Shown here: piece by piece, positions 1-6,707 of the stretch
Position numbering within the stretch: the stretch's first letter is position 1
Layout: every line of letters starts with the position of its first letter
Assembly (NCBI GenBank): GCA_007280315.1
Contig: QYQC01000160.1
Coordinates: forward strand, 1-10,480
Length of the DNA: 10,480 nucleotides
Origin: Betaproteobacteria bacterium
GTDB taxonomy: Bacteria; Pseudomonadota; Gammaproteobacteria; Burkholderiales; SG8-39
Reading direction: 5' to 3'
Translations under genes and position numbers: made by a program
The notes under the pieces: generated by a model
What the model was told of the DNA's origin: nothing
Database searches by the model: none
Seen by the model: only the letters and a program-made list of their open reading frames with translations

Positions 1-1610
1 TCCTTCAGCTTGAGCAGATGCGCCAGCAGGGAACGGCTGGCCACCGGATACAGACGCGGCAGTACGTCATCGTAGACGACCGGCAGCAATTGCTCCAGCG
101 TGGCGGTGCCGGCTGCGCGCAGCGCATTCACCGCCTTGTTCTCGCGCGCGAGGCGGTGCAGCAGCAGGCGTTCCAGCGCCTCCTGCGGCTGGTCCATCAG
201 AAACCCGTGTCCCGGCGCAAACCAGGCAAGATCCTCGCCTTGCAATTGGCGCAAGGAATCGAGATAGACGCGCATGTCGCCGTCGGGCGGATTGATCACC
301 ACGGTCGATCCCTGCATGATGTGATCACCGGTGAACAGCAGTTTCTCCTCTTCGAGCAGATAGCAAAGCTGATTCGAGGCGTGACCCGGCGCGTGAATCA
401 CGCGCAGCGCGCAGTCGCCCAATTCAATGCGCTCGCCGTGGGCGAGCACACGATCGGGGCAAAAGCTCTGATCCTGGCTCTCAAACGGCGGTGGCGGCAT
501 GCCCATCAGTTGCGCACCGGTTTTTGCTTTAAGCAGCACCGCTGCAGGCGAATGGTCCTTGTGCGTATGCGTGACCAGGATCCAGCGTATGCGCGACGCG
601 GTGGCGGCGAGCATCGCCTCGATGTGGGCATCGATGGCCGGCCCCGGGTCGATTACCGCAATGTCCCCGCCCGCGCCCAGAAGATAGGAATTGGTGCCGG
701 GCCCGGTCATGAATCCGGGGTTGGGGGCGGTGATGCGCCGCACCTTCGGCGACAGTTGCACTACGCTGCCAGGGACGATTTCGCAGGATGCGGTTCCGCT
801 GCCCGCCGAATCCAGCCGGCCGACTTCGGCATAGGCATAATCGCCGGGCACCAGCAATTTCGCACCGTCGCGGCTGCTAGCGCTGCGCGGCGACATGGCG
901 CGCATTTCGCGCGGTGTTCGCGCGTACTCCATCAGCGCGGCCGCGTTGGCGAAGCGGGCAATACTCTCCAGCGTTTTGATCGTCGGAAATACCAGATGCA
1001 TTTCCCCGCGCCGATGCCGTTCCAGCGCCTCCGACGGCCGGATCCACAGATGGCCCACGGTCTCGCTGTTGTCGGGCGAAGGCGTCTGCGCCGCAGGCGC
1101 CTCGGCGACGAAGAAGCGCGTGTCAAAGCGGCGCGGCCGCCCGGGCTGGGTGATCCAATGGCTAAAGTACGCCAGGCGTCCCGTGGCCAGGCGCAGTCCA
1201 TGTTCTCGGCACAAATCCGCGAGGCTCGCACGACCTTCGCGGACCAGTACGCGCCACTGCGCGAATGCGGGCGCATGCTGCGGATGGTTCAGATCGGCAT
1301 AGGCGGTGTTCTTGTCATGCGCGAGCAGCAGCCCGGCTTCCTCGAAGCACTCGCGCATCGCGGCGATCCAAAAGGCGAGCCCGCCCTGCGAAACGTTTAG
1401 CAGCCGGCTCGCCTCGATATCGTCCAGTCCGTCGCAATGTGCCGCCAGTTCTGCCGCGGCGTCGGCGGCGTCGATCGCGCCCCCCGGAAACACATGGGCG
1501 CCGCCGACGAATGCGGCCGACTGCGCGCGCCGGATCATGAGTACTTCCATGCCGGCATCCTGGTCGCGCACCAGGATCAGGGTCGCGGCGGGACGCGGAA
1601 CAAGGCTCAT
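1..1610 (-). CDS. Nudix hydrolase-MBL-fold metallohydrolase fusion protein (C-terminus beyond window)
   Basis: The frame is open from ATG 1610 to the window edge: 536 residues with no stop. It has two domains. Residues 1-230 are a Nudix domain of the NUDT19/RP2p type: the phrase AHVFPGGAIDAAD (38-50) is separated by a long insert from the catalytic half of the Nudix box, R86-E87-x-x-E90-E91-x-G93. Residues 280-536 are a metallo-beta-lactamase fold of the LACTB2 type: GPGTNSYLLG (303-312), metal ligands H348, H350, D352, H353, H410, D429 and H468, then the start of a C-terminal helical/winged-helix part. Relatives of the first domain cleave CoA or acyl-CoA diphosphate bonds; relatives of the second are hydrolases, including nucleases and thioesterases. 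The exact substrates are unknown. No signal peptide is seen, so it is probably cytosolic. The start overlaps the aldehyde dehydrogenase stop (ATGA, 1607-1610) and has no clear Shine-Dalgarno, which suggests translational coupling. Domain identity is secure; substrate is inference. Confidence 0.88.
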   Translation of the reverse strand, partial: MSLVPRPAATLILVRDQDAGMEVLMIRRAQSAAFVGGAHVFPGGAIDAADAAAELAAHCDGLDDIEASRLLNVSQGGLAFWIAAMRECFEEAGLLLAHDKNTAYADLNHPQHAPAFAQWRVLVREGRASLADLCREHGLRLATGRLAYFSHWITQPGRPRRFDTRFFVAEAPAAQTPSPDNSETVGHLWIRPSEALERHRRGEMHLVFPTIKTLESIARFANAAALMEYARTPREMRAMSPRSASSRDGAKLLVPGDYAYAEVGRLDSAGSGTASCEIVPGSVVQLSPKVRRITAPNPGFMTGPGTNSYLLGAGGDIAVIDPGPAIDAHIEAMLAATASRIRWILVTHTHKDHSPAAVLLKAKTGAQLMGMPPPPFESQDQSFCPDRVLAHGERIELGDCALRVIHAPGHASNQLCYLLEEEKLLFTGDHIMQGSTVVINPPDGDMRVYLDSLRQLQGEDLAWFAPGHGFLMDQPQEALERLLLHRLARENKAVNALRAAGTATLEQLLPVVYDDVLPRLYPVASRSLLAHLLKLK

Positions 1611-3085
1611 CGCAGCACGAACGGGTTGCCGGTTGCCGCGCCGGTATTGATCCAGACGCTTTTCACCTGCAGGTATTCGCGTATCGCATCGATGCCGTTC
1701 TCTCGCCCCAGCCCGGAATCCTTGTAGCCGCCGAACGGCGACAGATAGCTCACTGCGCGATAGGTGTTGATCCAGACCGTGCCGGCCTGGATGCGCTCGG
1801 ACATCCGAATGGCGCGTCCGATATCGCTGGTCCAGACACCTGAACCCAGACCGAAGCGCACGTCGTTGGCAATGGCCAGCGCGTCCTCCTCGTCCTTGAA
1901 CTTGATCACTGACAGCACCGGGCCGAACACTTCTTCCTGCGCGATGCGCATGCTGTTGCTTACGCCTGCGAACACCGTCGGCTCGACGAACCAGCCTTTG
2001 CCGCATTCGGGTCGCGTCGCCGGCCCACCGCCGAGCAGCAACTTCGCCCCTTCCTGTTTGGCGATATCGATGTAGCCGAGCACCTTCTCGTATTGCGGCC
2101 GCGTGGTCACCGGGCCGACCTGCGTGTCCGGACTCATCGGGTCGCCCATGCGCGCCGTCTTCGCCAGCGCCAGCAGCTTGTCGATGAACGCATCGTGAAT
2201 GCTCTCCTGCAATAACAGGCGCGAGCCGGCGATGCAGGTCTGACCGGTGGCGGCGAAAATGCCCGATACCGCGCCGTTAACTGCATCGTCCAGGTTGGCG
2301 TCGGCGAACACGATATTGGGTGATTTTCCGCCCAGTTCCAGGCTCACGCGCTTGAACGTCTTCGCTGCGAGCTCGTTTATCGCGCGGCCGGTCGCGTCCG
2401 AGCCGGTGAAGGCGATTTTTTTTACCAGCGGATGCGCGACCAGCGGCGTGCCCACGTCCTTGCCGAATCCGGTGACCACATTGACCACACCGGGCGGAAA
2501 GCCCGCCTCCTCGAACAGCTTTACGAATTCCAGCGTGGAAGCCGAGGTGAACTCGGAAGGCTTGATTACCACGGTGTTGCCGGCGGCCAGTGCCGGCGCG
2601 AGCTTCCACGTGGTGAGCAACAGCGGCGAATTCCAGGGTGATATCGCGGCAACTACGCCGAGCGACTCGTGCCGGGTGAAATTGAAAAATCCTTTCTTGT
2701 CCAACGGAATCACCGCGCCGTGAATCTTGTCGGCCAGGCCGCCGAAGTAGTAGTACCACTGCGGGACATAGTTGAGCTGCCCCTGCATTTCGGCGATGAG
2801 CTTGCCGTTGTCGCGCACTTCAATTTCAGCCAACTTCTTTGCGTCGCGTGCCACCAGTTCGCCCAGCTTGTGCAGCAGCAGGCCGCGCTGGCTCGCGTTG
2901 AGCTGCGGCCACGGCCCCTCGGTAAACGCCTTGTGCGCCGCGCGCACGGCGCGATCCACATCATCGGCATTGCCCTGCGCGATCTGCGCCCAGGGATCGC
3001 CAGTGTAGGGGTTGAAGCTATCGAACCACCTGCCCGAGGCCGGCGCCACGAATTTTCCGTCGATGTACATTTCATATTTTTGCAT
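1607..3085 (-). CDS. NAD(P)-dependent aldehyde dehydrogenase (ALDH superfamily, DhaS-like)
   Basis: This 492-residue protein has the normal length for the family and oxidises an aldehyde to the carboxylic acid with NAD(P)+. Visible landmarks are SPWNSP with N152 (oxyanion), KPSE with K175 (cofactor ribose), FTGS (226-229, Rossmann glycine region), general base E250 in LELGGKSPN, catalytic C284 in GQTCIAGSR, and EEVFGP (384-389). All key residues are intact. The start is ATG 3085, 11 bases downstream of an AGGGAG ribosome-binding site. The open frame continues upstream to 3676, but that extension lies inside the MFS gene and resembles no aldehyde dehydrogenase. The gene begins 32 bases after the transporter stop, and its own stop overlaps the next start by four bases. 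In this operon it probably supplies the acid that is then converted to a CoA thioester. The natural aldehyde cannot be told from sequence. Confidence 0.95.
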   Translation of the reverse strand: MQKYEMYIDGKFVAPASGRWFDSFNPYTGDPWAQIAQGNADDVDRAVRAAHKAFTEGPWPQLNASQRGLLLHKLGELVARDAKKLAEIEVRDNGKLIAEMQGQLNYVPQWYYYFGGLADKIHGAVIPLDKKGFFNFTRHESLGVVAAISPWNSPLLLTTWKLAPALAAGNTVVIKPSEFTSASTLEFVKLFEEAGFPPGVVNVVTGFGKDVGTPLVAHPLVKKIAFTGSDATGRAINELAAKTFKRVSLELGGKSPNIVFADANLDDAVNGAVSGIFAATGQTCIAGSRLLLQESIHDAFIDKLLALAKTARMGDPMSPDTQVGPVTTRPQYEKVLGYIDIAKQEGAKLLLGGGPATRPECGKGWFVEPTVFAGVSNSMRIAQEEVFGPVLSVIKFKDEEDALAIANDVRFGLGSGVWTSDIGRAIRMSERIQAGTVWINTYRAVSYLSPFGGYKDSGLGRENGIDAIREYLQVKSVWINTGAATGNPFVLR

Positions 3086-3117
3086 GATGATGTTCGCTCC
3101 CTGAGCCGTTCCAAATA

Positions 3118-4362
3118 TTAGCGCAACGGCTGGCGCATGCGGAAATCGCGCAGCTCCGGCACGCGCCAGAACGGCAGGCCGGCGATGAACAACGCGCATA
3201 CCGAAAACACGAAACTCGGCCGATAGCTGCCGGTCATATCGTGCAACAATCCGGCCATCAGCGAACCCAGCCCGGCGCCCACTGCATTGCTCGCGAAAAT
3301 CAGACCGTAAATGGCGGCGATGTGGTTGCCCGCAAACAGGCGGGTGCTGATGGAGGATACGATGGGACCGCGCGCGCCCTGGCAGATGCCGAAGACGAAA
3401 ACGAACGCAATCAGCAGAATCTGCGTTGGAAACCAGGTCATCAGCAGCAGGATGGCGACGCCGGCGATGCTGCCGACGAAGGTCAGGCTGACGACGCGGC
3501 GCGGACCGATGCGATCGGCGATGGCGCCGGTGCCGAGAACGCCGACGACCGACAGCATGGACGAAAATCCGAACGCGGTGGCCGCGACAATCGGCGAAAA
3601 ACCCCGCTCCACCAGATAGACCACCGTCTGCACCATGATGGTGAACATGCCCATCGCGGTAAAGAAGAATACCCACACCAGACCCCAGAACATGCGCGTT
3701 CCCATTGCCGCACGAACGGTCCAGTCGCGCTCGGGCGCAGCACTCCCGCGTTTCAGCTTCAGGTGTTCCGGATGGCCGTGGACATAGCGTTGCCAGGGCA
3801 GAAAGAACACCAGCGGCACCAGGGCGAGCAGTGCAACTCCCATCATCTGATAACTTTCGCGCCAGCTATGAGTCTCGAGCAGGTACTGCGCAGCCGGCAC
3901 GATGAACAGCGCACCCAGCCCGAAACCGGCGAACGCCACTGAAATCGCCGTGGACAGGCGTTCGCGAAACCAGCGGCTGATCAGGCTGGAGGACGGCACC
4001 ATGCCGAGCGAAGCCGCGGCGATGCCGGTCATCGCGCCGATCGTGGCGTAGAACTGCCACAGCGTATGCACCTGCGGCGCCAGCAGATAGGCGCCGGCCA
4101 GCGTTGCCATGCCGAAGGTGTAGAGCGCACGCGGTCCCCAACGATCGAACATCATGCCGACCACAGGCGAACTCAGGCCGTTGACCAGCAGATAAATCGA
4201 ATACACGCTGGTCATCTCCGAGCGCGTCCAGCCCAGATCGCGCTCCAGTGGCAGCAGGAACACGACATAGCTCTCGGCGGTGCCGCGCCCGATCATGTGA
4301 AGGACCAGGCAAACGCCCAGCACTTTCAGCGCGGTGCGGGTATGCGTCGGAATTTGTGACAA
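3118..4362 (-). CDS. MFS transporter, monocarboxylate/oxalate-formate antiporter-like
   Basis: This 414-residue integral membrane protein has about twelve hydrophobic segments in two halves, split by a charged cytoplasmic loop (about 191-217). The MFS loop motif appears in both halves: GMMFDRWGPR (69-78) and GAIADRIGPRR (279-289). The overall pattern, with an early acidic/aromatic stretch RGTAESYVVFLLPLERDLGW, resembles bacterial monocarboxylate-type carriers, so an organic acid is the likely substrate. That is inference from family and context. The chosen start is TTG 4362. The acyl-CoA dehydrogenase TGA ends one base upstream (4364-4366), no ATG or GTG lies in the upstream part of this frame that I checked, and the next ATG (codon 23) falls inside the first membrane segment. 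A stop-then-TTG junction with little Shine-Dalgarno suggests reinitiation by ribosomes ending the previous gene, and possibly deliberately low expression. Confidence 0.9.
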   Translation of the reverse strand: MSQIPTHTRTALKVLGVCLVLHMIGRGTAESYVVFLLPLERDLGWTRSEMTSVYSIYLLVNGLSSPVVGMMFDRWGPRALYTFGMATLAGAYLLAPQVHTLWQFYATIGAMTGIAAASLGMVPSSSLISRWFRERLSTAISVAFAGFGLGALFIVPAAQYLLETHSWRESYQMMGVALLALVPLVFFLPWQRYVHGHPEHLKLKRGSAAPERDWTVRAAMGTRMFWGLVWVFFFTAMGMFTIMVQTVVYLVERGFSPIVAATAFGFSSMLSVVGVLGTGAIADRIGPRRVVSLTFVGSIAGVAILLLMTWFPTQILLIAFVFVFGICQGARGPIVSSISTRLFAGNHIAAIYGLIFASNAVGAGLGSLMAGLLHDMTGSYRPSFVFSVCALFIAGLPFWRVPELRDFRMRQPLR

Positions 4363-4363
4363 T

Positions 4364-5530
4364 TCAATACGACTTCGGCAGGCCGAGGACCTTCTCGGCG
4401 ATAAAGCACAGAATCAGCTGTGGGGTGATCGGGGCAATGCGCCCGACCAGGCTTTCGCGCAAATAGCGCTCGACGTGATATTCCCTGGCATAGCCGAAGC
4501 CGCCGTGGGTCATCAACGCCTGCTGGCAGGTGTTGAAGCAGGCTTCGCCGGCGAGGTACTTGGCCGCGTTCGCTTCGGCGCCGCAGGGCAGGCCGCGGTC
4601 ATACAGGCTCGCCGCCTTGAATACCATCAGGTTGGCCGCCTCCAGCTCCATCCAGCACGCGGCCAGCGGATGCTGGATTCCCTGGTTCTGTCCAATCGGC
4701 CGGTCGAACACGACGCGCTCTTTCGCATATTGCGTCGCACGCGCGAGCGCCACGCGACCCAGCCCGACCGATTCGGAGGCGATCAGTATTCGCTCCGGAT
4801 TCATGCAGTGCAGAATGCAGGAAAATCCTTTGCCCTCCTCGCCCAATCGATCTTCTACCGGCACCGGCAATCCATCGATGAATACTTGATTGGAGTCGAC
4901 CGCGGCGCGACCCATTTTGTCGATTTCCTGCACTTCGATGTAGCTCCGGTCAAGATCTGTATAAAACAACGTCAGACCCTCGGCGGGTTTGCCGCATTCT
5001 TCGATCGGCGTGGTGCGCGCCAGAATCAGCATCTTTTGCGCCACCTGCGCGGTGGAAATCCACACCTTCTGCCCGGACAGAATGTAGCGTTCGCCGTCGC
5101 GCACCGCGCGCGTCTTGAGGCGCGTGGTGTCGAGGCCGGTATTGGGTTCGGTCACGGCAAAACAGGCTTTCTCGCGACCCGCGATCAGGGGCGGCAGCAT
5201 GCGCCGCTTCTGCGCGTCGCTGCCGAATACGACCACCGGATTGAGGCCGAAAATATTCATGTGCACGGCGGACGCGCCGGAGAATCCCGCACCGGATTCG
5301 GCAATGGTCTGCAGCATCACCGCCGCTTCGGTGATGCCCAATCCCGCGCCGCCGTACGCTTCCGGCATGGCGATGCCGAGCCAGCCGTCGCGCGCCAGCG
5401 CCTGATGCAGTTCGTGCGGAAATTCGTGCGCCCGATCTTTTTCCAGCCAGTAGTCATCGCCGAACTGTTCGCAGATTCTGGCGATCGCCGCGCGTATCGC
5501 CTGCTGCTCCTCGGATAGGGCGAAATCCAT
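4364..5530 (-). CDS. Acyl-CoA dehydrogenase (FAD-dependent)
   Basis: This 388-residue flavoprotein catalyses alpha,beta-dehydrogenation of an acyl-CoA and passes electrons to ETF. The family signature FAVTEPNTGLD (124-134) and KVWISTA (155-161) line the FAD/substrate site, ERVVFDRPIGQNQ (271-283) is the conserved dimer/FAD segment, and THGGFGYAREYHVERYLRES (341-360) is the C-terminal signature. The usual C-terminal catalytic glutamate (the YEGT motif of medium- and short-chain enzymes) is absent; the equivalent stretch reads RIAPITPQ (364-371). Instead E246 in NPERILIA sits where isovaleryl-CoA and long-chain enzymes carry their catalytic base on helix G. This suggests a branched or bulky acyl-CoA substrate, but it is an alignment by eye. 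The start ATG 5530 is two bases after the upstream TAG, and the stop is one base before the transporter start. It is clearly part of the operon. Confidence 0.95.
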   Translation of the reverse strand: MDFALSEEQQAIRAAIARICEQFGDDYWLEKDRAHEFPHELHQALARDGWLGIAMPEAYGGAGLGITEAAVMLQTIAESGAGFSGASAVHMNIFGLNPVVVFGSDAQKRRMLPPLIAGREKACFAVTEPNTGLDTTRLKTRAVRDGERYILSGQKVWISTAQVAQKMLILARTTPIEECGKPAEGLTLFYTDLDRSYIEVQEIDKMGRAAVDSNQVFIDGLPVPVEDRLGEEGKGFSCILHCMNPERILIASESVGLGRVALARATQYAKERVVFDRPIGQNQGIQHPLAACWMELEAANLMVFKAASLYDRGLPCGAEANAAKYLAGEACFNTCQQALMTHGGFGYAREYHVERYLRESLVGRIAPITPQLILCFIAEKVLGLPKSY

Positions 5531-5532
5531 GG

Positions 5533-6678
5533 CTATTTCGCCACCGCGGCGCTGCCGAGAATGCGCTCAACTTCATCCCGCGCGAATCCCAGTTCCTGCA
5601 ACACGTCCGCGCCATCCGCATTGGGCGCCGGAGAGACGCGCCGGATCGCGCCACCGCGCCTGCCGTTGGCCCAGAGCGGAAACAGCACATGGCGCTCGCC
5701 GCCGATGTCGGTCACTGCTTCACGCGCCTTCGCATAGTCGGTGCGGCTCGCTTGCGTCGGCGTCAACGGCAGTTCGACCGGCACGTCCAGCGGCTCGAGC
5801 AGGTCGTGCCACTGCACCGCCGTCTGTTTCAGGAATAAGCTTTTCAGCAGGCGCGACAGTTCGTCGCCGTGCTTGCGCCGGCTGGGATCGGTATCGAACT
5901 TCGGTTCCATCAACGCGGGCTCAAGATGTTTTGCCGCTGCACGAAAATTCTCCCAGAAATGCTGTTCCACAATGCCGAGAATCAGCGCACTGCCGTCGGC
6001 GGTCTCGAACAAATCGTTCACCGGCCAGATGTGCGCGCGCGGATCCGTATCGTCGGCGATGCCGTGGCGCAGCGCGGCGCAGAACAGGCCCGCTTCATAC
6101 AGGCTGAGGTCGAGCTCGGCGCCCTCGCCGCTGCGCCCGCGCTGATGCAGCGCCGCGAGTATGGCGATGGCGCCGAAGCTGCCGCCCTGCATGTCTGCGA
6201 TGGGGATGCTCGAGCGCGCCGGCTTTCCCAGCCAGGACCCGGGATAGGACAGACCGCCGCTGGCGCCGACGTAGCCGATGTCGTGTCCCGGTTTGTCGCG
6301 CCAAGGACCGTTCTGGCCGAATCCTGAAAGTGAACAGTAAATGAGTCCTGGGTTCAGCGCCGACAACCTGGCGTAATCGATGCCAAGGCGGACGCTCACC
6401 CGCGGACGGTTGGATTCGATCACGATGTCGGCCCAGCGCGCGAGCCGCTCGATCACGGCTTTCGCATCCGCATGCTTGAGGTCGAGCACGATCGAGCGCT
6501 TGTTGCGGTTGATTGCATGAGACACAGCCGGCAGCAGACTCCTGCACGAATCGCCGCGCGGCGGCTCGACCTTGATCACGTCCGCACCCAGGTCGGCGAG
6601 GACCGCGCTGGTAAAAGGCCCCGGTATCAGCGCGGAGAAATCCACCACCTTGATTCCCTCCAGAGGCAGCCAGCTCAT
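5533..6678 (-). CDS. CaiB/BaiF family protein (class III CoA-transferase or alpha-methylacyl-CoA racemase-like)
   Basis: This 381-residue protein begins PLEGIKVVDFSALIPGPF, followed by LADLGADVIKVEPPRGD (27-43), the classic CoA-binding start of the CaiB/BaiF family. NKRSIVLDLK (59-68) is also typical. Catalytic candidates are D162 in IADMQGGSFG, which matches the aspartate that forms the acyl anhydride in class III CoA-transferases, and H132 in PGHDIGY with E238 in GIVEQHFW. The H-D-E arrangement, with thirty residues between H and D, matches the triad described for alpha-methylacyl-CoA racemase. The enzyme could therefore activate an acid by CoA transfer or invert a 2-methylacyl-CoA centre. 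Both fit next to an acyl-CoA dehydrogenase. The start ATG 6678 has an AAGGA site ten bases upstream and lies 29 bases after the carboxyltransferase stop. Family assignment is firm; the choice of reaction is open. Confidence 0.93.
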   Translation of the reverse strand: MSWLPLEGIKVVDFSALIPGPFTSAVLADLGADVIKVEPPRGDSCRSLLPAVSHAINRNKRSIVLDLKHADAKAVIERLARWADIVIESNRPRVSVRLGIDYARLSALNPGLIYCSLSGFGQNGPWRDKPGHDIGYVGASGGLSYPGSWLGKPARSSIPIADMQGGSFGAIAILAALHQRGRSGEGAELDLSLYEAGLFCAALRHGIADDTDPRAHIWPVNDLFETADGSALILGIVEQHFWENFRAAAKHLEPALMEPKFDTDPSRRKHGDELSRLLKSLFLKQTAVQWHDLLEPLDVPVELPLTPTQASRTDYAKAREAVTDIGGERHVLFPLWANGRRGGAIRRVSPAPNADGADVLQELGFARDEVERILGSAAVAK

Positions 6679-6707
6679 ATTGAACTATTCCTTCTTGATT
6701 CAGACAA

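Noticed and set aside
18..1400. Plus-strand open frame of 460 codons
   Set aside because: It is antisense to the Nudix-MBL gene, has low-complexity Arg/Gln/Ala-rich composition and no recognisable motif. It is a GC-rich shadow frame.
3086..3676. N-terminal extension of the aldehyde dehydrogenase frame
   Set aside because: It lies inside the well-supported MFS gene, and aldehyde dehydrogenase similarity begins only at the ATG at 3085, which has its own ribosome-binding site.
4334..5518. Plus-strand open frame of 394 codons opposite the acyl-CoA dehydrogenase
   Set aside because: It mirrors the dehydrogenase codons, has His/Arg/Gln-rich composition and no domain pattern.
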